38,423 nucleotides of DNA from Promicromonosporaceae bacterium (GTDB taxonomy: Bacteria > Actinomycetota > Actinomycetes > Actinomycetales > Cellulomonadaceae). Positions within the stretch are counted from its first letter, which is position 1. Each line of letters starts with the position of its first letter. The notes below the pieces were generated by a model. It saw only the letters and a program-made list of their open reading frames with translations. It was not told where the DNA came from and ran no database searches. The stretch is taken from assembly GCA_009780755.1 (NCBI GenBank), contig WQZL01000002.1, positions 1 to 38,423 of the forward strand. The letters are read 5' to 3'. This document shows positions 9,146-17,165 of the stretch, one piece after another. A program made the translations under genes and the position numbers.

Positions 9146-11161
9146 CTATCCGCAGGTGCCGGTGCCTTCGAAGTCGAAGGTAATTGTGGCGTTGGTGGGT
9201 GCGGTGACGCTGATTGAGGGTGCAGCGGGGATGGTCAGGGTCGCGGCGCCTGTGCCGGATGTTTGTTGGCCTCCGGCGGTGATGGTGATGGTTCCTGAGC
9301 CTTCTGCGGTGATGGTTAGAGCGCCGATTCCTGTGCAGGTGACGATGTGATTGCTCGTCGCTGGGGCTTGAGTGTCAGGTGCGTCTGGCTCTGGTGCCGG
9401 GGTTTCTTCTTCGTTGGCGGGGGTGGTGGGTTTGGATGGGGATGGTTCGGTCCGCAGGGTTGGCGGCTCTGCTGGGGTGGGAGCGGGTGGTGTCGTGGCG
9501 GTCTGTGCGGGGGATGCTTCTAGGGAGGTGGGCGTCGCGTTCGGAGTAAGCGAGGGTGTGGTTGATTCTGCTGGAGTTGTTGGGGTCGGCTCGATAGTGG
9601 GTGTCATTTCGGGTGTTGCTGTTGGGGTTGGGCTGGGTGTTTCTGCGGTGGTTATGGTTGTTGGCAGCAGGGTTGTTGATCTCAGGGTTATCCATCCTCC
9701 TGCTCCGAGGGCGATGCTGGCCGCTATAACCAGGGCGCCTACGCCAAGGAGTGCTCGCCTGCGCGGGCGCTGCTCGACCAGGGCGACATGCGCAGGGGCT
9801 AGATCAGTTGTGTTGGGTGGCTGTGTGTTCTGGTCGTGCAAGGGCGGCCACCAGGTGGTGGCGATCACGGTGGCTGGTGCTGGTGGCGTGTGCTCCTCGT
9901 CGTCGAGGCGTTGTGGCGCAATGTCGGGCGTTGCCGCGCGTTGTCCGTCGTTGCCGAACCTTATGGCGGAATGTTCTGCGTTGTCAGGCGTTGTGGCAGG
10001 TTGCTCAGGGTTGTTGGACGTTGCCTGAGAACGTAGGGCGTTGTTGGCTTGGTCGAGATCGGCTTGCAGGCCGCGGCACAGCGCGCTTGCCTGGTCGAGT
10101 TTGCTGGTGAGTTCATCGCGGTCGGCGTTCGAGCGTTGCAGGTCGTTGTCTAGCGTTGTGGCGCGTTGCTCGGCGTCGTCGTGCAACGCTCGGGTTTCGG
10201 CGGCTTCGACAGCAAGGGTTTCACAGGCTTCGAGTGCCTGGTCACGCTCGGTGGTTAGGCGTTGCACGTCCTCGTCTAGCGTTGCTGCGCGTTGCTGAAC
10301 GTGGGCGAGCGTTGCTGCGCGTTGTTCAGCGTGCGTGGCTGCTTCGGTGAGCTGTTCGGCTTGGGTGTCGCATTGGGCTTTGAGTGTTTCGATGAGTTCG
10401 GCATCTTCGGGCCTGGCCTTGGTGGGTGATAGCGCGAGTTGCATGACGCGGGTGTTGAGCCGCTCCACCTCATCGCGGGCGTCCGTGGCTTCGGTTTGGG
10501 CCTGGTCGCGGGCTTGCTCAGCTGCTTTGAGGCCAGACAGTGCGCCCCTGTAGCGGTCATCAAGTTCAGCCAGCTGGCCTGCCAGTCCATCTCGTTCACG
10601 AGCGAGGGCATCGTGTTCGCTGGTTAGGCGTTGCAGCTCAACGTCAGACGTTGTGGCGCGTTGTTCGGCGTTGTCCAGCAACGCGCGAGAACGCTCGGCG
10701 TTGTCTGTTGCGTCAGCGAGTTGTTGGGTCAGGGCGTCGGCCTGGGTTTGGAGGGAGCGGCAGGTATCGCCAAGCTCGATGACTTGTTCCTCTAGCGCTG
10801 TTCGCTGCGCGGCCAGTGTGTCGCGTTCGGTGGTCAAGCGTTGCAGCGCAACGTCAGACATTGCGGGGCGTTGCTCGGCGTTGTCCGGCGTTACAGCAGA
10901 ACGGCCCGCGTTGTCGGGCGTGGTTTGGAAACGTTCGACGTTGTCGGGCGTTGTGGCGGTGATGTCGTAATGCGCGGTGTCGAAGGGGTCGGGCTCGGCG
11001 GTGCTGGTGGCACGTTTGCGGTTCCAGGGCCGGTTAGCACGCCGGGCGGCTTTGCGAGCTTGTTCTTCGGCCGCTTGGGCCGCGCGCTCGGCGAGGGTGT
11101 CGGCACGGCGGGCGTTAGCGTCGGCTAGTTGTTGGGCCAGGTCGGTGGTATCGATGTTCAT
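9146..11161 (-). CDS. Coiled-coil membrane protein with Pro/Thr-rich extracellular stalk
   Basis: About 671 residues. The first 350 or so form a long cytoplasmic coiled coil with degenerate repeats around (D)NAEQRATT and LQRLTxERD. One transmembrane helix follows (LLGVGALVIAASIALGAGG, about residue 475). A Pro/Thr-rich, mucin-like stretch of about 100 residues leads to a small beta-rich domain with two cysteines ending FEGTGTCG. It probably spans the envelope and links the cytoplasmic side of the transfer machinery to the outside; this is inference from topology and operon position. The ORF track starts at 11173, but the second ATG (11161) overlaps the upstream stop as ATGA and has GGAG six bases before it, so I choose 11161. 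No family recognised. The coding DNA carries a short GTTGTCGGGCGTTG-like repeat shared with the gene upstream. Confidence 0.8.
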   Translation of the reverse strand: MNIDTTDLAQQLADANARRADTLAERAAQAAEEQARKAARRANRPWNRKRATSTAEPDPFDTAHYDITATTPDNVERFQTTPDNAGRSAVTPDNAEQRPAMSDVALQRLTTERDTLAAQRTALEEQVIELGDTCRSLQTQADALTQQLADATDNAERSRALLDNAEQRATTSDVELQRLTSEHDALARERDGLAGQLAELDDRYRGALSGLKAAEQARDQAQTEATDARDEVERLNTRVMQLALSPTKARPEDAELIETLKAQCDTQAEQLTEAATHAEQRAATLAHVQQRAATLDEDVQRLTTERDQALEACETLAVEAAETRALHDDAEQRATTLDNDLQRSNADRDELTSKLDQASALCRGLQADLDQANNALRSQATSNNPEQPATTPDNAEHSAIRFGNDGQRAATPDIAPQRLDDEEHTPPAPATVIATTWWPPLHDQNTQPPNTTDLAPAHVALVEQRPRRRALLGVGALVIAASIALGAGGWITLRSTTLLPTTITTAETPSPTPTATPEMTPTIEPTPTTPAESTTPSLTPNATPTSLEASPAQTATTPPAPTPAEPPTLRTEPSPSKPTTPANEEETPAPEPDAPDTQAPATSNHIVTCTGIGALTITAEGSGTITITAGGQQTSGTGAATLTIPAAPSISVTAPTNATITFDFEGTGTCG

Positions 11162-11850
11162 TGACCGCTCCATTCATCGTCTGGGTCGCCTGGTGGGTAG
11201 AGAATCTGTTGGATGTCATCGCCAGGGCGGCCATCATTGATGAGGTGGATGCCGTTGTAGGGGCGGCCGGCTTCATCGAGGGCGGGCCAGGTGAATGTGG
11301 CATGCACGTCAGGGTTGGAGGCGTAGCTGACGCGGCGAGCGTCAATGTTCTCTGCCGGTGGTGCGATGGGCGGCTCGTGGCGTGTCGCGGTACAAGTGAC
11401 CATTGAGGAGCGCCACCAGTCGCGGGCGTCTTCAAGGCGGCGGCGGAACAGTCCGGGCGCTGAGGTGTCTTTTCCGCGGTGGAACTCTGTCCAGGCTCGC
11501 TCGACATCACTCATGGCGACTACCACGTCGGGATGGAGGCGCCAGCAGGGGGTGAGTTCGGGTAGGCGCCAGATGCGGCTTGCCCACTCGGCGAATCGTT
11601 CAGCTCGTTCTAGCAGGGCTTCGATTTGCCAGAGTTCAGCATCGAGCCAGTTGACGACGCCTGGATCCTCGTGCTTGAACTGTGGCCAGCCCGGGCCGAT
11701 CCGAACTGCTCGGGGGATCGAATCGTCGTCTGAGTGTTCTTCATCGTTGCCGGGCGTTGTCGGGCAATGCTCGTCGTTGTTGAGCGTTGTCGGGTAACGC
11801 TCGTCGTTGTCGGGGGTTGTATCGGAATGTTCGGTGTTGCCGGGTTGTAT
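9890..11850 (-). repeat. Interspersed short coding repeat shared by two neighbouring genes
   Basis: Variants of CGTTGTCGGGCGTTGTGGCG (plus-strand sense) recur many times at about 9905-10045, 10140-10350, 10635-10700 and 10845-10965 in the coiled-coil gene, and again at 11745-11845 in the next gene. In the minus-strand reading they give TTPDNAEQR-like peptides in both proteins, in the same reading phase. The unit is imperfect and its spacing irregular. Confidence 0.65.
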
Positions 11851-11910
11851 CTGGTCGTATGCGGCCAGTGCGCGTTGGCGGGCTTCGGTGGGGGTTAGGG
11901 GAGTGGCCAT
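11158..11910 (-). CDS. Small soluble protein of the transfer operon, DUF4913-like in part
   Basis: The protein has 250 residues. Residues about 25-65 are a low-complexity acidic segment built of TTPDNDE/TTPGNDE repeats. The core (about 75-175) is helical and Trp-rich, with LTPCWRLHPDVVVAMSDVE followed by RAWTEF and a later DWW. This layout recalls the DUF4913 proteins found in actinobacterial conjugative elements, though that similarity is from memory and weak. The start has an upstream AAAGGA and overlaps the coupling-protein gene by 16 bases; its stop overlaps the coiled-coil gene as ATGA. Its place directly after the VirD4-like ATPase suggests a cytoplasmic adaptor, but the function is unknown. 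Confidence 0.7.
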   Translation of the reverse strand: MATPLTPTEARQRALAAYDQIQPGNTEHSDTTPDNDERYPTTLNNDEHCPTTPGNDEEHSDDDSIPRAVRIGPGWPQFKHEDPGVVNWLDAELWQIEALLERAERFAEWASRIWRLPELTPCWRLHPDVVVAMSDVERAWTEFHRGKDTSAPGLFRRRLEDARDWWRSSMVTCTATRHEPPIAPPAENIDARRVSYASNPDVHATFTWPALDEAGRPYNGIHLINDGRPGDDIQQILYPPGDPDDEWSGQ

Positions 11911-13421
11911 TGGGTGGTTCCTTTGGGGACGACGGTGGAGGTTAGGAGTTGGCCGGGGTGGGCGGCGTGCCAGGCGCGGGAAGCTTTGATGCAGTTGGCG
12001 TGAGCTCGGTGGTGGTAGCGCACGAGGTCAACGATCATCAGCCGAGTAGAGGTTTCGAGGATCGCGGCGGTGCCGAAGGGTAGGCGCCGGATTTCGTCTG
12101 CGGTTAGGCCGGGGACTTCGCGGGTGGAGTGTGTGGTGGAGCCGAGTAGGGGCAAGCCGCCGCCGACTTGGCGGGAGGTTTCGGTGACGGTACGGGTGGG
12201 CATGAGATCGGCGATGCCTTGTAGGTATTCGGCGTTCTTGGAGTTCCCAAGGAGGATGGTCATGGAGTTGTCGCGGATGACGCCGGCGCGTTCACGGGTG
12301 TAGGCGTCTACGGATTGTTCGTAGGTCTGGAAGATCGCGACTTCTTGGACGCCTTCGCCAGCGCCGGCGGACATGACCCGCCCAGCGGCTTTCCACGCGT
12401 AGATATTGGCCAGCTCATCAAGCAGCAGGCCTTGGGGTATGACGAGACGCCCGTCAGGGTTGCGTTGGGAGACTTCACGGGTCACGTCGTTTACGTGATC
12501 GAGGAACAGGGAGTAGAACACGCCGGCAGTGCCAGCGGTGTCGTCGGTGGAGTCTGATCCGTTGGCGATCATGTAGACCGTGCCGCCGTTCAGGATGAAC
12601 TCTCGGGTATTGAAGTAGCCAGGATCGCTCGGCTTGTGAGCGAAGTGCCGCCGAACTTTGTACTCGTGCAGGGGGGCGAGGGCTTGTTCAACGCCAAGCC
12701 ACTTGCTGTCCTGCATGCGGCCTTCGAGAGCCTGGACGGCGGTGAGGGTGAGGTGCCATTGATCCATGAGTGGGTCATCGCGGCGCTGGGCACCAGCCAG
12801 CAGGATGTTGATGGCTTGTTCCGCAGATTGGATGTTCCGCGACCACCGGTAGACATCCTCGATGGTGAGCCCCTCCACGGCTGCTGCGTGGAGTAGGGCT
12901 TGGAGGATGCCGCCAGAGGCGGTGGCCCACACGCCGTCTTTGTTGTCCCCGCCAAGGCCGGAGGCTCCAACGAGGGTAGCGGCGCGTTTCCGGGCGACTT
13001 TTGGGATCTCGCATCCTTCGATGGCTGACCAGTTCACGTTGTGGGGATATCCGCCGACGCCGTCGGGGTTGAAGCAGTAGATCGGCCCCCAGGCTGCGCG
13101 ACATACGGCTGAGGCGATCATGTTGTCCGGGCGGGTGGAGGTGGTGATGATCGAGCCGGGGTATTCGGTCAGGAATGGGATCACGAAGTGCCATCCCTTA
13201 CCGGCACGGGTCGCACCGATCAGCGAGATGGGCCGCTCGACGGGTACCCACACGTCTTCGCCGTTGGAGGTGCCTAGCCAGAACCCCACATCCTGTGGGC
13301 GACGGCCACGCTTTCGTGGGTCGGCTAGTGGCGGGGCGGCGCAGCGCAGCAGCTGCGGCCCGTCATAGAAGCCTTGAGCTGGGCCTGCTACGGGCGGGGC
13401 GGAGAGTAGTTGGAGCGTCAT
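11895..13421 (-). CDS. VirD4/TraG-like type IV coupling protein
   Basis: This ATPase of about 508 residues would recruit the DNA-relaxase complex to the secretion channel. The Walker A motif is GATRAGKG (about residues 69-76), a variant with Gly instead of Ser/Thr after the lysine. Walker B is GLLLDELANI (about 330-340), followed by a VQEVAIFQTYEQ segment typical of TraD/VirD4 proteins. It lacks the N-terminal membrane helices of classical VirD4; the preceding gene encodes a two-helix membrane protein and may supply the anchor. The ORF track starts at 13487, but the ATG at 13421 overlaps the upstream stop as ATGA, which fits the rest of this operon, so I prefer it. It belongs to the family usually annotated as type IV secretory system conjugative DNA transfer protein in actinobacterial elements. 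Confidence 0.88.
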   Translation of the reverse strand: MTLQLLSAPPVAGPAQGFYDGPQLLRCAAPPLADPRKRGRRPQDVGFWLGTSNGEDVWVPVERPISLIGATRAGKGWHFVIPFLTEYPGSIITTSTRPDNMIASAVCRAAWGPIYCFNPDGVGGYPHNVNWSAIEGCEIPKVARKRAATLVGASGLGGDNKDGVWATASGGILQALLHAAAVEGLTIEDVYRWSRNIQSAEQAINILLAGAQRRDDPLMDQWHLTLTAVQALEGRMQDSKWLGVEQALAPLHEYKVRRHFAHKPSDPGYFNTREFILNGGTVYMIANGSDSTDDTAGTAGVFYSLFLDHVNDVTREVSQRNPDGRLVIPQGLLLDELANIYAWKAAGRVMSAGAGEGVQEVAIFQTYEQSVDAYTRERAGVIRDNSMTILLGNSKNAEYLQGIADLMPTRTVTETSRQVGGGLPLLGSTTHSTREVPGLTADEIRRLPFGTAAILETSTRLMIVDLVRYHHRAHANCIKASRAWHAAHPGQLLTSTVVPKGTTQWPLP

Positions 13422-14032
13422 GACTGGCCTCCAATAGTGGCTGCGGGGACGGCGACGCGTTCCCATTTCTCGGCCAGGCGAGCGCAAGTAAGGGACTCGT
13501 CTTTGGCTGTGACGGTCTTGCCGCGTTCTGCTTGATGGGCGGTAATGAACTCGAGGCCTTCGCGTACCTGGTCTGGGAGGAGTTGGGGGGCTAGGGCGTA
13601 GCCGCGGGAGAGGTCAGCTCGGGCAGAGAACTGGGAGCGCATGTCACCGCTACGAGCTATGAGTTCTTTAGCTGAGGCGTTTGCTGCGATCTCGCTACCA
13701 TTGGCGATGACGCCGGCGCGAGAAAATAGGACGTGGCGGTGCTGGCGCCCGGAGTACCGGTAGCGGAACCACCAACGTGCCGCCGTGACCGTGACAACGA
13801 GCATGCCGATCCCGGCGGCTGCCCAGGGGATGAGCGCAGCATCCGGGGCGAAGCGCCAGATGAATACCCCACCGACCAGGCCGAGTAGCCAGAACATCCC
13901 TAGAGTCTTGGCGAGTTCCTTGCCGTTGAGGTCGGCCAGGTGACCATAGGCTCCGCCATGGCGTATCCACCAGCGCTTGAACCCGCGCTGCTGGCCCGGG
14001 CCTCGGATGATCGGCTTACTGTTGTTGGTCAT
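13418..14032 (-). CDS. Two-helix membrane protein between the VirB4 and VirD4 ATPases
   Basis: This 204-residue protein has two transmembrane helices (about residues 42-62, LGMFWLLGLVGGVFIW, and 66-86, ALIPWAAAGIGMLVVTVTA) and a soluble, likely cytoplasmic, C-terminal domain of about 110 residues. It overlaps both neighbours by ATGA, so its translation is coupled to the two ATPases. No named family was recognised, but a protein of this size and place is common next to the coupling ATPase in actinobacterial conjugation clusters. Because the VirD4-like protein here has no membrane helices, this may be its membrane anchor; that is inference. Confidence 0.75.
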   Translation of the reverse strand: MTNNSKPIIRGPGQQRGFKRWWIRHGGAYGHLADLNGKELAKTLGMFWLLGLVGGVFIWRFAPDAALIPWAAAGIGMLVVTVTAARWWFRYRYSGRQHRHVLFSRAGVIANGSEIAANASAKELIARSGDMRSQFSARADLSRGYALAPQLLPDQVREGLEFITAHQAERGKTVTAKDESLTCARLAEKWERVAVPAATIGGQS

Positions 14033-15672
14033 GTGCCGAACCTTCCGGCGTCGGTGTTGATAATTCGGTACAAGTCAGGGCCGGCTACCGGGTAGACGGA
14101 GATGGGAGTGTCGTCCCCGATGTGCCACATCCCGACCCCCTGGGGGAGGGTGGTTAGGTGGCGGGCCTCGAACGCGGTGGGCTTAACGAACTCGTTGATC
14201 ATGGCCATCGCTTCGTTCGACTGCCGGTAGAGCACTTTGGTGGCCGACTTGGTGATGATGCCCTTGACCTGGTTACGGTGTTCTGACCCGGCTTCACCGA
14301 ACTGGGTGATATCGGCCAGCTCGTGGAAAATCAGCCAGTTTGAGCAGCGCCAGTGACCGGTCATCCGGAGCCGGTCGTCCATCGCTTGAGCTTGGGCTGG
14401 GTTCCTGATCTCGTCCCACCCTTCTTCGGAGACCACACAGCGCCACCGGCCATCCATGCTGCGTAGCGTGGCGTCGATCCAGGCAGACGAGCAGGCCGAT
14501 GCGATCGCGCGGATCTGTGGGGATGCCCCGCGCAAGTGAGAGGTGTCAATGACGACCATGGGGGCAGCCGGGTCGATGTGCACGGTGGATTCGGTATCGA
14601 ACATCCCGGCCATCGGGCCCCGCACCAACCGGCCGAACACTAGGGCCAGTTCGGCCGGAGCGTCGGGGCCGACCTCGACCAACATCTCGCGAGATGGGTT
14701 CTGCAAGGCGTAGACGACGCCACGGATGGTCGCGTCGACTTGTCCGTCGGCGATGGCTTCGACCACGCGGTCTAGGCAGGCTTGTTCCCGAGTGTTGAGG
14801 GTTTGGCCGTGACGGAGGGTTTCTGCGATCGATTCCAGTGCTAGGGCGCGGCGGGTTAGGACGAGCTGCCGCCACAGATGCTCGGCCATACCGGCAGGCC
14901 TGATGCCCTCATCGAGCGGGTTGAACACCTGACCGGAGCCTGGCCCGATGGAAACAACTTGCCCGCCGAGCGCGTGGGCCAGGGCGATCCATTCACCCTT
15001 GGGGTCAGAGGACACGATGACCTGCACGCCGTCTTCGATGTAGCGGACCATGCAGATCTTGACGCCCATAGACTTACCCGAGCCCTGTAACCCGAATACG
15101 ACGACGTTGGGGCTGGTGACCGAACCGGCGCGGACTGGGCCCCAGGGAGAGTGGGTCCAGGGTTGGCGGCTGGTGGTCTCAAGCCCAATGATTGGCCCTT
15201 CGATGGCCATCGTGCGTGGCGCCAACATCAGCGAGAGCACGCCCATGCGCGCCGAGCTGGTCAGATGGGCTGGCACTCCGGGGGAGAGCGGCCCCCACAA
15301 ACGGTGTCTGCTCCAGCGGCCGCGCCGGAGGCGGCGCGGCATGGTCGGCAGGGGCGTGTTGGTGACGGTGGTGCCAGTGATCTTGGAAAGAGCAGCAGAC
15401 TGGCGGGCATGCTCATCGCGTAGCGCGCGTTTGGCATCTCGGCCACGGGCACCAACATCAGCCACGACTGCGGTGCGGAGCAGCGCATCAGCGGCTGAGC
15501 GCGCCCGCCGTCGGGAGCGGACTTGCCGCTGTGAAGCACGAACCGGCGACGACATGGTTGCTGCGGGCGCGGCTGAGACGGTCTTGCCCGGCTTGTTGGC
15601 GGTTTTAGCGGCTTCGCGGCGACCCGCGCGGGTCATTTCCACCCCAGGAGGAGGATCGATGCGTGGTGCCAT
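14029..15672 (-). CDS. VirB4/TraC-like conjugation ATPase
   Basis: A protein of 547 residues. A basic N-terminal segment (residues 1-130, rich in Arg/Lys/Ala) precedes a P-loop ATPase domain. Walker A is GLQGSGKS (about 194-201), a DPKGEW segment follows at about 223-228, and the Walker B region is RCVVSEEGWDEI (about 411-422). Late motifs such as GMWHIGD are typical of VirB4/TraC-type ATPases of actinobacterial systems. It would energise assembly of the transfer channel at the inner face of the membrane. The N-terminal VirB4 domain seems to be missing or supplied by the neighbouring SCO6880-like protein, as is usual in these clusters. The start overlaps the upstream stop by one base (TAATG), and the stop overlaps the next start as ATGA. 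Confidence 0.88.
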   Translation of the reverse strand: MAPRIDPPPGVEMTRAGRREAAKTANKPGKTVSAAPAATMSSPVRASQRQVRSRRRARSAADALLRTAVVADVGARGRDAKRALRDEHARQSAALSKITGTTVTNTPLPTMPRRLRRGRWSRHRLWGPLSPGVPAHLTSSARMGVLSLMLAPRTMAIEGPIIGLETTSRQPWTHSPWGPVRAGSVTSPNVVVFGLQGSGKSMGVKICMVRYIEDGVQVIVSSDPKGEWIALAHALGGQVVSIGPGSGQVFNPLDEGIRPAGMAEHLWRQLVLTRRALALESIAETLRHGQTLNTREQACLDRVVEAIADGQVDATIRGVVYALQNPSREMLVEVGPDAPAELALVFGRLVRGPMAGMFDTESTVHIDPAAPMVVIDTSHLRGASPQIRAIASACSSAWIDATLRSMDGRWRCVVSEEGWDEIRNPAQAQAMDDRLRMTGHWRCSNWLIFHELADITQFGEAGSEHRNQVKGIITKSATKVLYRQSNEAMAMINEFVKPTAFEARHLTTLPQGVGMWHIGDDTPISVYPVAGPDLYRIINTDAGRFGT

Positions 15673-17165
15673 TACTCGTCACCATCCCTGAACCCCAGGG
15701 GGAGCGCGGCGGTGACGAACGTGGCGAGTTGCCGGCCGCGGCAGAGGTTGACGTTCATGCCCGAGGCGGCTTGCCTGACCCACATGTCGGACTGGTCGAG
15801 CTCGTCAACGGTGCGAGCGTGGACAGTAACCCAACCCGAGTAGCTGACATCGCCGTATCCGGCTTGCATCTCCATGTGCCTGGTCTCAACGTCATCACCC
15901 TCGACTTCGGAGACAAGGGACTCGGCTCGGCCGAGCATCTTGTTGGTCTTCGCGGCCGTCTCACGGGCGACTCTGAGCTGGTTGAGGTTCTTCTCGGACT
16001 TGTGAAGGTCGAAGGGCTCCCATATCTGGCAGACGGTTCGGGGGATGGTTCCACCGGCAACGAGCTCGGTCATGACTCCGGCCCGGGCAGGGGTAGATGG
16101 CCACCGTTCGATCCACCAGGAGCGGTGAACCCCGGAGTTGGTGACCAGGTAGTCACGAGCCTCATCGACGTAAGTCACGAGCGGAGTGTCATGGGGGTGT
16201 TCCCAGCCGTTGTCTTCGAGCCAGGCCGCTGCGGCCGGATCGAATGCTAGGCGGATGGCGGCGCGGACGCCGCCGGCGCCGAGCCAGCGGGCGTTGGTGG
16301 TCAGCACGCCACAGTCGGGCATCATGTGCATGAGCCGCTCTACCCGGTTCGATAGCACCACAGAGAGCCCTTCGAGGCCACCGCCGTGGGACTCGATGTC
16401 AGCTAGGGCCTTCTTCTTGGAGATGGTGATCCCGATCAGCACGTCACGACGCAGGGTTGAAGTCATCTGGGTGCGCTCTAGCATCTGCCCGTACTCGACG
16501 CGGGTGAAGTCCCCTAGCGGGCTGGGGTCGTCGATCAGGTCAGGGGCGGGGAGCTGGTCACGGGCGGCCTCATAGGTGCGCGCCCACTGCCCGACACGGA
16601 TCACCCCGGAGACCTGCGCGATCTGCCGGCACAGCTCGTTTGTTGCGTAAACCCGATTGGCTTTGACCTGGTCATCGGCCATCATCCACCCCTCAGTCTC
16701 GACCAATATCACTGCGGTGGCGGTCGGGTTTTTCGGGTTCGCATCCCACACGAGACACGCGTTGTTCCCGTACTCAACATCCAGCAAGGGCAGGACACGG
16801 GTGCGTTCCCCGACGGCGCCGGGGATCGCTATCTGGTCAGGGGCGGACTTAGCGCGCAGGGAGGGGATAGCAACGGTCTGACCGCCCAGCTTCCGGATCA
16901 AAAAAATCCCCTGAACGCACAGGATCGATAGGACTGCTCGGCCCCGGTAGGAGCAGACTGCTACGGCCCCTACTGGTAGCGTCCAGAGGAAGAATGCCTG
17001 AAACGCGCCGCCGAGATTCCCACCAAACATCCGCAACGCGGTTGGGGCGACCGCGATTATGAGCAAGATGATCTGGCGTTTGCCCAGCCCACCGAGCACT
17101 CCGGTGCGTGACAGGGGCGCGAACGTGGCCTTGGGGACGATGTCAGCTGAAGGATGATCGGTCAT
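15672..17165 (-). CDS. SCO6880-like conjugation protein
   Basis: This 497-residue protein has two N-terminal transmembrane helices (about residues 30-70) followed by a large soluble domain. The arrangement is that of the SCO6880 family (PrgI-like N-terminus plus a VirB4-N-like domain), a regular member of actinobacterial type IV secretion clusters. Recognisable features are SRTGVLGGLGKRQI at the start, the GWMMADDQVKANRVYATNEL segment, EYGQMLERTQMTSTLRRDV and GVHRSWWIERWP. Together with the next gene it probably reconstitutes a split VirB4. It overlaps the TrbL-like gene by ATGA, and AGGGAG lies 6 bases before the ATG. Confidence 0.85.
   Translation of the reverse strand: MTDHPSADIVPKATFAPLSRTGVLGGLGKRQIILLIIAVAPTALRMFGGNLGGAFQAFFLWTLPVGAVAVCSYRGRAVLSILCVQGIFLIRKLGGQTVAIPSLRAKSAPDQIAIPGAVGERTRVLPLLDVEYGNNACLVWDANPKNPTATAVILVETEGWMMADDQVKANRVYATNELCRQIAQVSGVIRVGQWARTYEAARDQLPAPDLIDDPSPLGDFTRVEYGQMLERTQMTSTLRRDVLIGITISKKKALADIESHGGGLEGLSVVLSNRVERLMHMMPDCGVLTTNARWLGAGGVRAAIRLAFDPAAAAWLEDNGWEHPHDTPLVTYVDEARDYLVTNSGVHRSWWIERWPSTPARAGVMTELVAGGTIPRTVCQIWEPFDLHKSEKNLNQLRVARETAAKTNKMLGRAESLVSEVEGDDVETRHMEMQAGYGDVSYSGWVTVHARTVDELDQSDMWVRQAASGMNVNLCRGRQLATFVTAALPLGFRDGDE

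Noticed and set aside
9372-10028. 218-residue plus-strand ORF over the coiled-coil gene
   Set aside because: Gly/Val/Ser low complexity that arises from antisense reading of Thr/Pro codons.
15050-15691. 213-residue plus-strand ORF over the VirB4-like gene
   Set aside because: Opposes a gene with clear Walker motifs; no SD or domain. It shows that long antisense frames are common here, which tempers the nested-gene finding.
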